The notes: generated by a model from the letters alone, not told the origin. A DNA stretch of 64,000 nt from Coenobita brevimanus (GCA_032717465.1 CM064697.1:3235501-3299500), one strand, 5' to 3'; positions 21,476 through 34,196 are shown, counted from the stretch's first letter. Translations and numbers: made by a program.

Positions 21476-22870
21476 AGGTTTACCAATTCCTTCATTTAAT
21501 AAAAGCATCTTAAAGTCTTACCTGGTATACACCATTTCAAAGAGAAAATATCACAAATAGTTCCTTCACCACATTAACAGTTACCAGTAGTACTTCTTAC
21601 CTCTTGTCTAGTACTATTAAACTGCTTTTTACCCCATTCCCAGGACTCTAATACAGCAAGCTTTCCCGGGATATTAAAATATGGGATGCCAAACCCTTGT
21701 CATGCCCTTCATATGAGTTTGAACCAACTTGATCCCCTGTCACTTCGTTTGCCTTCATTAATTTTGCTACTGTGCTGTCTTTCACACTCACTTGTCACAT
21801 TATCTGTCCACCTCTTTGGCTTATCATGCCACCTTCTGTCATCAGAGTCACATATAGTGTACACCCATTTTACCACTATATGGGTGTTGTGCGTTATACC
21901 TTCTGCCCATTTCCCAACACTACATAAACCCATTCTTTCCATATGAGAAGGCGGCTCCTGGTGTGATTTGGTGGTAAATGGAGAAACACCTGAATTAGTA
22001 AAATGAATTACTTCGGTCCATGATTAGTGAGGTAAATGAAGGAAATGGAAAACAGAGTGGTTTAGGAGAGAAAGGTGGTTGATGATACGGTCTTGATATG
22101 AAACACGAGTTTTTGAAGGTATGTAAGCAGATGACAGGTGGAGAGAGAGGAGTGGGTGGGAAGGCTAGCATGGTGATTGAGCAGAGCAGGCTGAATGGCA
22201 TGGATTGTTCTCAGAAAATCAAATGCGGGAGTAGAAATGGACGGAGAGAGGAGGGAGGGAGGAATGATCGTTATTAAGGAGCACCAGGGATCGGCTGGAA
22301 TGGTGGTTATTGGGGGGGTCATGATGAGGAAAGGGAGTATCTCTCTCTCTCTCTCTCTATTATGGGTGAGATGGGCTGAAAACAGTGTTATGAACGATAC
22401 CGTTCAAAACTCTCTTGTCCTTTACTCTCCTTCATAATCACAGCAGCTTCACACCTCGTAAGTATGGCATTCTTAGCTTCCATTAAGTTCCCAGTTCGTG
22501 TACTGTGCCTCAAAATAAAGCCAGCCGAAGGACGGGTTGTTAGAAAACTCCTCCGCAAATGGAGTTACACATCTTTTTTCATTTAAGCTACTTGAGTCGT
22601 ACAGTGAATGGCTGATTAAAACATCGAATCAGAGCAACGTTACATCAAAGGTCACTGTCGCCGAATACCCATGTAAGAACAGTGAAATTCCAAATATATT
22701 CTTACAAACTGAAAGAAGGTAATTTTGGTGCATATGCAATAAAAATAGTTAAGCGTTGTATTTTGACTGCAGAAAGTGGTTTGATAACAATACATACAGT
22801 ATATTTATGGGTATTTGCCTGTAACCCACAGGACGCGTTGATTACCGACAATCTCGCGGACGGGACGCAT
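21476..22870. other. Intergenic, no gene recognised
   Basis: Mixed-composition sequence with a short (CT)n at 22340-22359. Several short open frames here share no motif with known families. Confidence 0.5.
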
Positions 22871-23110
22871 CGGTGCATCAAACATTTATATCTATGGAAA
22901 ACCTAACGACCAACCTAACTTTCTCTAAATGGGAGGCTTCACCCTCAGACCCTCTTAATTCTAACCACCTAAGATTGCCACTCAACCTAACCTTAGAGCG
23001 CCCAGAGGCCAAATCCCAGTCGTCTTAACATACTGAACATAATCTAATAATCCTAACTTAACCTATCCTAACCTAACGTTACCTATCTAACTTAACTGAA
23101 ATTATCCAAA
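22871..23110. repeat. CCTAA-rich stretch
   Basis: Numerous CCTAA/CCTAAC words, densest at 23050-23092 (CTATCCTAACCTAACGTTAC). The arthropod telomere unit is TTAGG/CCTAA, so this could be a decayed interstitial telomeric tract or a simple pentanucleotide repeat. Confidence 0.45.
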
Positions 23111-23394
23111 CTTAACATTTCGGGACCAGGTAAAGAATTTGAAATTATATCAAAAGCAAGACGTGCGTTTGGAGTTAGTACGCCGAAGCGTGCGTTTAGA
23201 GTGGACGCTTTGAGAACTGTGTGCGTTTGGAGTTTGACAGCAAGTTCTACTCTTGGTGGTAACTTCATCGGGGTGACGGTATGTGTGACAAAAACAAGTC
23301 TACTTATTTCAGAGGTACACTGTGCAGCAGTAGGCTTCCCCAATATTGGCCTTGGCTCTGTTTGTGAGGACATGGTTAAGCCAGTGCTACTTCC

Positions 23395-23870
23395 TTAAAT
23401 CACCTACCTACTTGCCTTCCTACCCATCGTATCTGTTTGCTTGTCTCCTGACCTACCTCCCTGCCTACATAGCTCTCTACCAAACTTCCTCTTTATTTCC
23501 CTCCCTGAGTCCCTTGCCACCAGCATAGGCTAGCTACCTACCAAGATTACCTGCCTGCGTAGGGGAGAGCGGTGATGGTTCGGACAGTGCATTTCCTGAG
23601 CAACACACGGAACCTACTGTATTATAGGGGCGCGAGGTCTTGTGTCCGAACCATCAACGCCCTCCTCTACCTCCTTGTCTACTTCCCTACCTACCTTTCT
23701 GCCCATATACCTACATACTGTGCGTACCAACATACTCACCTCATTGCCTGCTTATACGGTACTTTTCTGCCTTCCTCCCTCTCCCTTCTACCTCCCTGCC
23801 TGCCTACTTCGCTACCCATCTTCCTCGCTACCTATCTCCCTGCTTACCTTCGCGACCCAATGACGGTACG
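23395..23870 (+). repeat. Degenerate CTAC/CTGC tetranucleotide tract
   Basis: Words CCTACC, CTGCCT and CTTCCT alternate over about 475 bp, interrupted by a 90-bp inverted-repeat insert at 23567-23662. Open frames across it encode only Leu/Pro/Tyr/Thr-rich repeats and are not genes. Confidence 0.7.
23567..23662. repeat. Short palindromic insert
   Basis: TGATGGTTCGGACA (23573-23586) pairs perfectly with TGTCCGAACCATCA (23643-23656), and weaker pairing extends outward (GAGCGG against CGCCCTC). The 56-nt core is not part of the surrounding CTAC tract. Confidence 0.75.
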
Positions 23871-24124
23871 ACACAGGAGTGTTTATTTGTTCTTCGCTAT
23901 TTGCTAACCAACTTGTTTTATCAAAGCTGTGATGAGGATATGAATTTCTGTATTTTGCACGCCCTTCTCAAGGATACCAACTTTATGGCTATACTTTTGT
24001 AAATATGAAGTTTCTCTAAAGCCGTGGCTTTCTTTTGGTCACAGCGACCTTGGGGTTGCCCGTAACGTGTTAACCATTACGACGAAGGAACACCGTCAGC
24101 TTGAGAGGATTCGTCTAATACTTC

Positions 24125-24245
24125 AGCCATAGAAATCAGGCCATAACTGCGGCCGGTAGAGCTCGAACCCAGGGAAGGACGGAAAGTTCACCAAGCTCAG
24201 CCGCGCTATGACCCTTGATTTCGTCCTTGGGAATATACTCGTACT
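24125..24245 (-). mobile_element. Possible tRNA-derived SINE head
   Basis: On the minus strand, a box A-like TAGCGCGGCTGAG is followed about 29 nt later by GGTTCGAGCTC (complement of 24159-24169), one to two bases from a canonical B box. It does not fold as a complete tRNA, so a SINE head is likelier than a tRNA gene. Confidence 0.4.
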
Positions 24246-27200
24246 CGATTAAATTAGAATGAAATAAGTGCGTTTCCGATAAATGACCGTCAACGTGACA
24301 TTTACCGTTTTTAATTGCTTTTTGCATGATTTTGTCACTGAAGGGCACTAACGAAGCACAACAACGTTCGCCGTATATTTGGTTGTATTTTAGGTCCATT
24401 AAAGTAACTTGGTCAGGTTGGTTAGACCAGATATGGCCTTTTTTTCCTTATTGAGTCTAAAGTGAATTGCTAGACCTTTCTTTTGTACAAATGTTACTAT
24501 TAAAGTAGGTTAGATCCAGGTTGTCAGTTTTTTTTAGGGTAGTATTTGGGTGGCTGTATCATATTTTCTAGTTTTCTTGTAATTTTGATGGGATATCACA
24601 ATTCGCCGTGTTTTTACCTCCATAGTTTCCCCCATTTTCAAGACCTGATCGTGGCTTCAAGGTGAGGAATTTACCTTGTCTGAGGGTGGAAAATGATGGT
24701 GTTAGTTTCTATAGCGTAGCGAAGCTCAGTTATTCCATACTGGTGCAAATCAAAGCTAACAGCATTTCTGTTACTGTAAATTGTTGCCATTCGGAATAAA
24801 ACCATCAACTGCAAGCCAGACTGGAGTTCCACGCTGCTCAGCAAAGAAGACCCAAGCCGAACTAGGCAAAGCTGTATTAACTAAAACACCACAAAATGTA
24901 CGGTACATGTGTATTCTTACCATAATCATGTTGATTAATATGAAAATGGCATGTAGGCCAAAGAAAAGGACGTCGTAAACAAAGGAATGCGTGAGATGGG
25001 AGATGGGCTGGAAATTTGGTGGGCGGGTGGGGTTGGAGGAGGAAGTATACCTTGTAAATATGGGTGCCGTAGAAGTGATGGTTTGAGTACAGTGAATATT
25101 TAAGAATATCTTCCAACAGTGAATGTCGGGGGCAGAGGGAGGAAAGGGAATGGGGAACAAAGAAATAGATGAGCTTGAATTGTGCTGGGAGGTTGAGAGG
25201 GATCAAGAAAGTATACCTTGTAAAAGAAGGTGCTGTATGTTTGCAGAGGTGTCTTTTTCCTAACACGGATCTTTTGTGTCTGGTGCACGTTCTCCTATTT
25301 TAATGTAAATTTTTGTCACTAAAACAAATTTTAAGCTTATTTCAAATGAGTTTTTCTTTTTGAGAAATATATTTTTAAAAAAGGTTAGTTAATAATAACA
25401 AATTTTAAGTAATGGAAGCGTGCCACCCTGAAACCACGTTCCTCTCCTGACAAATCCACTCGTTAACAGCCGCGCTTAGAGCAGCGCCACTGAGCCGATC
25501 CACCACCATTGTTTATAATTATGTTCATCAAGTGTTTACGGCGGCATAACTTCGATTTTGGATCTTCTGTGTTTATACTTAAATATTATTTGTTTTTGAC
25601 TAACCTAATTATTATCATAACTTAAGCTGATCCAATTCACCTCCAAAAGTTCAAAGTTGGAATCAGCATGAAAACCTGTATCAGTGTAAGAGACGAAATT
25701 TTCATGAATATGGAAGTACGTGCACGAAACAAAAGATCCCCCAACAGTCAATAAAGGAACCATTAAGATAAACTCTCAGTATTGTGATATACTTGTGCAA
25801 TGCATTACTAGAATATGACTATCATTTTGTAAAATCGGAAAGAATAACCGGTATAAATATCTGTCTTTCTTCTCTTCTCTTCGGTATAAATAATTTACTT
25901 GTATTCCATAATTCTGTAGGTTCAGGTAACACTGTAACGCCAGCTGATAGACTAATTAAACGCAGGATACAGATTAATCATAAACAGAGCAACGATACTG
26001 AATATATCAGTTAGCTGTGCATTTTGTAATTATCCACTCTTCTATGACATTTTTTATATGTTGCGCGTTGTTATTTAGTCTTTTTCTTCTTCCTCTTCCT
26101 CCTCCTCCTCTTCTGGTGATGATGATGATGATGATACTGTATTTACCATTAAGCACAAATCCTAGCAATGAGGAACAGTGCCACTGCAACCGAAGAAAAT
26201 ATGCCAACATACTTGCAAATAGTTCATTATTTTTATTTAGTTATATATTTATATATTTTGTGCTCTAAACCTTCCACCCTGCGACTAGCATCAACACTCA
26301 GATCCCCATAGTCACTGATAGCCGAAGTGAGAGATCTTTGAAGTGCGAGAGAGAAGCTAAGGATGGGGTGTAAAATAGAGCAGTTAGGGGTGTGCTGAGA
26401 CCTAGCAAACCCGTTCTCTCTAACGCTGAAAACTGATTGAGCCAACGTTGGGGCGCTTGCTGGGATTGCCAGACGCCACCCTCATGTTTGATATCCTGTT
26501 ACAGTTGTTGATCCCCGTCTCCCGTGTTTATTCTCCCTCTTCGGTGGCGACGGGTTATGTGCCTTCGATTCACAGAGTTTATTTTCCCCAGCGAGGCACC
26601 GCCTGAAGGGGGTCTGTACCTGCGACACGGGAAGCATGTAACAGTCCATTGTCGAGCCCCTGGAGCCTATTACTCCGGTGAATATCTTCGTTTTGCTTAG
26701 CTCGCGTGCCAGAATGCTTCGCTACTATGTGCTCGTGCTTACTTTAATGCCTGGAATCGTCATGGAATATTTTTCCTCTGTTGCAGTGTTGCTGAAATAT
26801 CTGTTGCCGTAATTAATGTGTAGTAGTGTAACAGTGATTTGAAGGGACAGATCCAGGTTGCAGGTAAGGTACAGTAAAGTATTGCAAAACCGATTGCTGA
26901 TAGCTGTAGGAAAAAAGAGTGCCACTATCGTAACGTTGCACCCTTGCGTAATAACATAAATCTAGCGTCAAGTGTACGCTTAAAAAACGATTTAGTCGGG
27001 CGGTCTCAGATAAAATCATATGCTAAATGTTTAGTGGCGTATACCTTGTTCTCAAAAGCGTAACAATAATCATTAATCGACCGAAGAAGTGTTTCATAAT
27101 TTATAGTTCCAGCCTTTGCAAGATTTAATGACGGTGAGTAGAGATAATATGTAGGATGTGTGGGGGCCACGGAGAGACAGAGACTAGTGATAATGCGGTA

Positions 27201-27960
27201 CCATGCGCAGGGGTGGTGAGAGAGAGCGAGCGGAGGGAAAGAGAGGGAGAGAGAACGCAAGAGAGGGAGGGCGGGAGGGAGGGAGAGTGCCAACCAGAGA
27301 GAGACGGAGGCACTACCAGTCATAAGAGTGCCGCGGGGAAAGGTGCCACTCCCTACTCGCTCTGTCCTAAGTGGCGCTGGGTGTGTGTGCAATACTGGGT
27401 AGCTTGTTAACACAGTGGCACCCGTCATGTGAGCTCGTAACACACCATTTTAAAACGACATTCTGTTCTTCCACGCTGAACCCGACTCTCCAGTTAACCC
27501 CCAGTTTGCCTCTCACTCCTTTGAAACTGAAATGAGATACAAGTGTTTTGTGAAATTGAGTCGTCGTTTAGGGCGACCCGAGGATGTGCTATCAGTAGTG
27601 TGGGGTTAGTGACGGGGGAGAGGATGTGTGTATGTATGCTGTCGACCGGATGTTACTTCTGTTACGACAATTACAGTGTTTCTACAAGGCCAAATTGTAA
27701 TTGTGGTCCATGAAGAACTTTTATGCATTGATATCCAGATTATATCGTTCATTTTTAATGTGAATAATTAAGAACATTGGTACTGCTTAATAGGTACCGT
27801 AGTGAGTGTATATTTGTGTTATTGCGTAGGTAAAATTTTATTGATGGGCAAGATTACACGCTCCGTGCTGTAATCGTGTGGATGGACGTACTAATTCACC
27901 GGCTATTGTGTGGATATTGGTGTACACGATCCAGTTTGCAACTTCCATGCAAGAAGCCTA
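24246..27960. other. Intergenic or long intron, no gene recognised
   Basis: Mostly AT-rich. Two stretches differ: 26420-26700 has balanced GC and several CG dinucleotides, and 27150-27440 has a GAGAGG-rich block followed by GC-rich sequence. Either could be a promoter or a non-coding first exon, but no splice or initiation signal decides it. The phrase AAGTATACCTTGTAAA occurs twice (25043 and 25208). Confidence 0.4.
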
Positions 27961-27965
27961 TAATT

Positions 27966-28010
<45 letters not shown>

Positions 28011-29121
28011 GTGGGGTAAATATGCACCTTGTAACCCTGACCTTGCTCATTAATAGACAGCACAATTCTTTGTTGCTTAGATAAGTATTATATATTAGTT
28101 TTTGTGTCTAGAAAGGAATTTTGTGCCATTTACGGCCATAAGCCTGCAATTTCTAATAAGGGTATCGTGACCTTGGTAGGCTAGTGCAGCTTGTGAACTT
28201 AATTACTGACTCGAAATCATGTTTAATGATATTACGGATAGGTTAAGGTGTAGGCTATAGACTAGAATGTGCTCAGTGAAAGAAACAGTTTAATTCCTAA
28301 TAAAAGTGCCAGTGCTGATCGTAGTAAGGGAGTACATGAGGCTGTGTGTTTCTACTCCCACACTTTGCACTCTTTCATACGTGCACAGACAAAACACAGC
28401 TGTGTACACCAACATTATGTACAGTACGTTCCCAGTGTGTGCGTACTGTAGTTTTTTTTTTCTTTTTTGCCCTTTAATCTGAGCTTTAGCATTATGTACC
28501 CATGTTGTAATTACTAACGCAAGCATACCGTGAGATGATTACGGTATGCTCGCATAAATTTGTGGACAGATACACATATGTTGAGTGAACAGGGTAAATA
28601 CTGGTAGTGTGAATGTAGGAGCTAGCGTGAGTAGGCTGTATCATAAAAGTACAGCAGTTATGAAGCACTTATGGGCGTTTACCGTGGAGGAGGGAAATCA
28701 ATTATCCTATTAAATAACTGCAGCCAATCATCGACACATTTATTAATTGCTGCAAATGAAGCAATACCTAGTAGACATCTGCCACTGGAGCACAGAATCT
28801 CACTGTGTCAGTTTCAGGATACTAAGCACTCGCCATACCTGTAGGCTTATATACAGGTGGATTTGTTAGTATCACTGACAAAATTTCAGGTGCAACTCCT
28901 TTTTGCACTATTTTCAGCTTACTAACTTGAGGGGTTTCACTCCAAACCCTTCATCCCTTCGTCCTTGACAAGGTAGAATAAGTGTACACCGAAGTGTGAG
29001 TGTACAAGGTAGTGTGAGGCCATCAGAGTTATGTGTTGTAGTGCTAGTGTGCAAGATAGTGGGAATACATACGATACTTGCGTAAGTGTGCAGAGTAGTG
29101 TGTGCACATCATTCCACTCCG

Positions 29122-29159
<38 letters not shown>

Positions 29160-29307
29160 ACTACATGTTAATGAGTAGGCCAGCATAAATTTACGGTGTA
29201 AGGTACTGAGTAAAATGAGTCTTAGGTGTACGGGGTAGTCATAAATAGTGTGAATTTGCTGTACAAGATATGTAGACTGAACTCATCCGAATGTACAGGT
29301 AGTAATG

Positions 29308-29370
<63 letters not shown>

Positions 29371-29624
29371 GAATGAAGGTTATAATTAACGAAGCGCAAA
29401 TTATTGGGCAATGGGATTACCTACCGGTGATTTAAATGTAGGGTAGAATCGCACTACTAATGAATGTACCGAACAGTAACACGTAAGAAGTGCAACAACC
29501 ACATATACGCACACATGTACGTAATCAATAAAGAAGGACTATCGTGCGTGTACAACTGAAGTGTGTGCAGTGGCGTGAATGAGGAGATAGTGTGTCGCCC
29601 CCACTGTATATAGACACTGATAAG

Positions 29625-29675
<51 letters not shown>

Positions 29676-29777
29676 AGAAGATTAGAACATTGAACCTTAC
29701 TGGTAGGTCCTCATTATAAGTGCCGGTACCTGTTTCATTTTATTTATTCATTTATTTATTTTTTTCCCCTCTTCTTT
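27961..29777. repeat. Microsatellite cluster
   Basis: (CT)n 27969-28008, (TG)n 29124-29158, (TG)n 29310-29369 and (GA)n 29629-29673. Between them lies AT-rich sequence with a loose AGTGTG-based repetition (28990-29110). No gene recognised. Confidence 0.85.
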
Positions 29778-29988
29778 TTAACTTCTTCAGCGCAGTGACG
29801 AAGTTTTTATATCGTATTCCAGCATGTGCCAAACGATTTCATGCAGCACAGAACACCGTACTAGTGAAGAAGTTGATGGGAGCCATATCTAATCCCTCCA
29901 GTTAAAAGTCTCTCCTGAGTCGAATACAGTCGTCCAAACAAAGCAAGAATAAAATAATGAAAAGACATCCTAGAAGTGCAAGGGTTAA
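29778..29988. mobile_element. Foldback MITE family 1
   Basis: TTAA at both ends. Left TTAACTTCTTCAGCGCAGTG and right GAAGTGCAAGGGTTAA are complementary in pattern, and the inner inverted arms are AAACGATTTCATGC and GAATACAGTCGTCC. Non-coding. Confidence 0.6.
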
Positions 29989-30127
29989 GTCTATAATAAC
30001 TTCCATAGAATTGGCTTCTAATTTTCCTTGAATATCACTAACGACCATTTGCCAGTGTTCCTCAGTTTACAATCACAGTTGTTTGGTTTGGAAAAAAAAA
30101 GTGTATGATTTGGAAACGCATCGATTT

Positions 30128-30366
30128 TTAAGCCCCTCATTGCGGTGGCGTATTTTTTATTTTGTTGCTGAAAAGAGAGGAGTATTTGAATTATGTTATT
30201 TCTACCACCAGAGGAATTATTCATTTATGTGGGAGACCTTTAGCGTTGGAGGAGTTAAATATGGCCTTCATTAATCCATTTTCCGCTAGAGGTCTGTCAC
30301 AAGTTGAATTAAATAGGCGGTTGCAAGAGTACAATCTAAATATGCGTTACCGGATTGAGTGGGTTA
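30128..30366. mobile_element. Foldback MITE family 1
   Basis: Left TTAAGCCCCTCATTGCGG, right CGTTACCGGATTGAGTGGG with inner AAGTTGAATTAAATAGGCGG. It is directly followed by another copy sharing the TTAG junction. Confidence 0.6.
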
Positions 30367-30563
30367 GCCTCCACACCGTGTAGACGTTATTCATAGTTTG
30401 TTCTTACTGCTGCCAGACGACTTTATTCAACTTTTATTCAGTAAAGTGGTTATTGAAGGAGGTATCTAATTCCCCCAGTTCGAAAAGTCTCTCCGTACCT
30501 CATTAAAAAGCGCTAGGAAATAGTAAAGATATAAAGAACGCATTAACTGATTGAAGGGATTAA
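30363..30563. mobile_element. Foldback MITE family 1
   Basis: One of the clearest copies: left GTTAGCCTCCACACC...GACGT, inner GCCAGACGACTTTATTCAAC, mirror AGTTCGAAAAGTCTCTCCG, right ACTGATTGAAGGGATTAA. Confidence 0.7.
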
Positions 30564-31020
30564 GGAGGATGTGTGTGAAGGAAGGCGACGTGCGATGGAA
30601 TGAGGGATTGCATTTGGATGAGATCGCGGTGATAGGATGAAGGAGTGCAATCGGATGGTCTAAGGGAGGCGTGGAATGTTATGAAGGAGGATGAGATTAG
30701 GGTGAGTGAAGGATTGCAATTAGATGTGGCTAGGATGGTGTAAGAAGGAAACAAAGGACAGCGCTGGTGAGGTTAGGATGGTGTGGGATGAAAGGAGGGA
30801 TTGAGGTTGAATGAGGTTAGGGTAGTGTGGTTTGGAGCGAAGGATAACGTTGGATTAAGATGGAATGATGTAATGTAGGACCGCAGTGGGTGAGGTTAGG
30901 GTGATGGAATGAAGGACTGCGGTGGGTGAAACCAGGGTGAATGAAGGTGGAAAGAACTGTAGTAGAGTGGAGTTAGGGCTGAAGGAGTGTAGTCGGGTGA
31001 GGTTATGCAAATGTTATTAT
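30564..31020 (+). repeat. Degenerate GATGG/GGATTG/GGTTAGGGT repetition
   Basis: Loose direct repetition of phrases such as GAATGAAGGA, TTGCAATTGGATG and GTGAGGTTAGGGTG over about 450 bp. Units are too diverged to give one period. Confidence 0.5.
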
Positions 31021-31656
31021 GCAAATATTATGCAAATAATTGATCCACACATCCCCTTCCACTCCAAAGCCATCCTGTTCGTCACTCACAGGGCATTGTG
31101 ATATATTCCTTTCCTTCTCTCTAATAATTCTTCCATATACCTTTCTTTACAACACTTACCAGACTTGGCCACGATAATTTTTCATTCACATAGACCGCCT
31201 TGGCATGTCACACTTGTCACATCCTTCTTCCTTTCACCTGGTACAGTTCTACTCATCAAAGTTTTCGTACTCTTTTTTTTTCAATAGTCATTTCATTCTG
31301 CTGTCTGCACTCACAGAGTCATCACTGCATACACCTCACCAGTATCTTACGTCATTCCTTTCTTCAACCTCCTCTCAGTGTTTTTCACTTCTATCCTTGT
31401 GACATTTTTAGGCAACACATTCCGTCTCAGCACACCACCAAAACCGATCATGTTAATTGCTGTACTGCTGTCATGATTTCCATTTACCAGTCTTTGAAAT
31501 TACTGGTTATGCTTTCCAACTTCTTTTTATTTTACTTTACCTCCATTTGTTAGTTTTCTTTGACCCATTCCTCACATCCCCCTCCCCCCTTTTTAAACCG
31601 TAATTTCTGAAATTTCCCACCTATTTCCAGAACAGTTTCCTGTTCTCAGAGTGTTA
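31021..31656. other. No feature recognised
   Basis: Pyrimidine-biased AT-rich sequence. An open stretch at 31200-31553 has no recognisable motif. Confidence 0.5.
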
Positions 31657-32368
31657 TAAACTCAATAGCATAAGTCCTGCACAGCTCACAATCGTAGTTG
31701 GACCCTGAAGCATCTGAGATTCGAGGACTGAAGCCATGGATAGTAGTTCATTCCCCAGCCAACAGATGTAATGTTGTTATGGGAGAGGGGAGAGGGGAAG
31801 GAAGGGTGTGAAGCGATGAAGTGATAGGAAAAGTCCTGTTGGTGGTGACTTATGTAATGAAATCTTCACATACTGATAAACTTAGCACTGTTGTTTTATT
31901 ATGACGGTAAGGAATATATAGGGTAATCCCATCCTAATATGACACAACGGTTGGCAGTTTTAAGGTACGAACGTTACAGTGCTTGAGTAAAATGGGGCGA
32001 TTTATGTGAATTTTCCCAAACCCATCCACACCCTACATTATACCTACTGTTGAAAACATCTAGGATTCAGTGCAGGAATATTAGCTCGCGTGTATTAGCT
32101 GTTCTCTTGTATGACAAGCTTATGGCCTTGCAGGCTTTCGACTTGGACGTCAGCGGCCCATAGTGGTGTCTGTAATACTAACTGAAATTAACGCATGCTT
32201 TCTTCGTATAACCCTCAAAAGATAATTGTGATATTAGCTCGGCAAGTGTTGCTGCTGCCCCTGGTAGTAGTTTGTAACCCGGCAAGCCTATTTACATAAT
32301 CAAGCTAACACGAGATTATTTTAGTCAGCTTATGGCGGACTCGTAGGCTCATTAAGTTACAGACGAAC

Positions 32369-32430
<62 letters not shown>

Positions 32431-32685
32431 GATTAATAAAATAAAAGATCCATTGGATCGCAGATATTCTATTGTAGGCTGCATCCGTCACCACCACTCC
32501 TGAACCTTTCATTTCACTTCACCGACCATCACTGTGCCTTATCCCTCCCGCCATAAACCCCTCTTTACGACATTTGTTGGCTGAGGAATGAACTACTATC
32601 CACTGCTGCCGTCCTTGAACCTCAGATGCTTCAGGGTCAAACTATAATTGTGTGCTGGGCAGGACTGTTTTTGTTGAGTTTACAA
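31657..32685. repeat. Large inverted repeat, arms of about 195 bp
   Basis: Left arm 31657-31850 and right arm 32487-32685 are reverse complements at roughly 75-80% by eye. Shared words include TTGGCTG-x-GGAATGAACTA, CTCAGATGCTTCAGGGTC and GGCAGGACT. The spacer of about 636 bp holds (TG)n at 32371-32423. Two oppositely oriented copies of one unknown repeat, or the arms of one element. Confidence 0.7.
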
Positions 32686-33185
32686 TTATAATCTCTTCTC
32701 ACAAGGTCATCATTTCTTTTTTACATCTTTTTTTTTTCCTCTCTTATCCCTTGTCTTTTTTTTTTTTTTTTTCCCCCAAGCTCAGTATAATCCCTTCTTT
32801 CATGTAAAATCCTTTCTTGATTCCATTCTGGCCACTTTTTTCTCGTTTTTCAGCCTTCACATCCCACAAAGCTGTTATTCTTATTAGTGTCTACCCTCGC
32901 AGTGCCACACATAGCTTCGGCATTTTTAACTAGACACTCCCTGCATGCATACCACAGTCACTTTTACCGGGTAGTATAAAAAACTGCCAAAACAGCGTAT
33001 CCGCACAGTATAATGATCCCTGATGCGTTTGACAGACTAATAATTGTATGACAGCCCCGATCCACAGATTTCATTATAATCAGCTGAATACGAGTTGTTG
33101 ACAGTATAACTTTTGTGTAGCAGTGCGTACATATTTTTTACATCTTTGTCGATATTAAAACGATGTAAATAACACAGAAGAGAAT
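32686..33185. other. No feature recognised
   Basis: AT-rich with T runs at 32728-32738 and 32757-32772; nothing coding seen. Confidence 0.5.
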
Positions 33186-33186
33186 G

Positions 33187-33402
33187 TTAACCCCTTGAAT
33201 CCGATGACTTTTTTTTAAATTATTGTTGCATCGTCCAGATTATTTTGTTAAGTTGGGAGAAGCCATTTGTAGTTACCTGGTTAAATACAGTCTCCATTCA
33301 TCCCTTGAAAGCCTTATTCCTCTCTCTAAATTAAAGAAAATTGACCAAAGTTAGCATAAATAGAATGAAAAAAAAAATGCGTCAGATGATGTGCATAAAA
33401 GG
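33187..33402. mobile_element. Foldback MITE family 1
   Basis: Starts TTAACCCCTTGAATCCGATG and ends with the mirror-type ATGCGTCAGATGATG; the interior is decayed. Confidence 0.6.
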
Positions 33403-33589
33403 AAACAGTGCCAAATAGATCGCTAAGGGAGAGGCAAAACGAAACGCCTCCTGTGTCACCTAGAATACGGCCACGGAACCACGATGCGTCTTTGGATTAT
33501 CTTGCATCATTTTAGCTTACAGTCAGTATCCCTTTTTTTTCGCCACCGATCTTTTTTCAGGTCAGCCTCAAGTTGGGGTCTGGTGGTGT

Positions 33590-34135
33590 TTAAGTGTGAT
33601 TCTTGTTTTAGTGTGGCTATGTTGGTTTTAATGTGGCTATGTTGGTTTTAGTGTGGCTCTTGTGTGATATTCTTGGTTTTAGTGAGGATCTGGTGGTGCT
33701 GGTGTGGATCTAGTGGTTGTGGTGTGGATCTAGTGGTTGTGGTGTGGATCTGGTGGTTCTGTGTGGTTGTGGTGTTTATCTAGTGGTTCTGGTGTGGATC
33801 TAGTGATTCTGTGTGGTTGTGATGTGGATCTGTACGGTCTGGTGTGGATCTTGTGTGGATCTAATGGTTCTGGTGTGGATCGAGTAATTCTAGTGTGGTC
33901 CTTGTGGTTCCTGTGTGGCCCTAGTGGTTCTGGTATGGATCTAATGGCTTAAGTGTGGCTCTTATAGTTCTAGTGTGGATCTGGTTGTTCTGGCGTGGAT
34001 CTAGAGGTACTGGCGTGGATCTAGAGGTTCTGGCTTGGATCTAGAGGTTCTGGCGTGGATCTAGAGGTTCTGGCGTGGATCTAGAGGTTCTGGCGTGGAT
34101 CTAGTGGTTGTAGTGCTGAGCGAGCGTGTCTAGTG
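33590..34135 (+). repeat. Minisatellite, about 20-bp unit
   Basis: Roughly 25 diverged units of GTGTGGATCTAGTGGTTCTG. The 33990-34100 part is most regular, with a GGCGTGGATCTAGAGGTTCT variant repeated. Confidence 0.9.
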
Positions 34136-34196
34136 TGGCTCTGGTATTCGTGTTTTAGGCCTTGTAACGACAGATAATATGGCCAGCAGCTCGGCA

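Noticed and set aside
22195..22437. Overlapping frames on both strands near 22.2 kb
   Set aside because: Low-complexity GGAGGGAGG/(CT)n composition, no domain on either strand.
24159..24169. A functional tRNA gene on the minus strand
   Set aside because: B- and A-box-like words are present, but no complete cloverleaf with an acceptor stem can be drawn.
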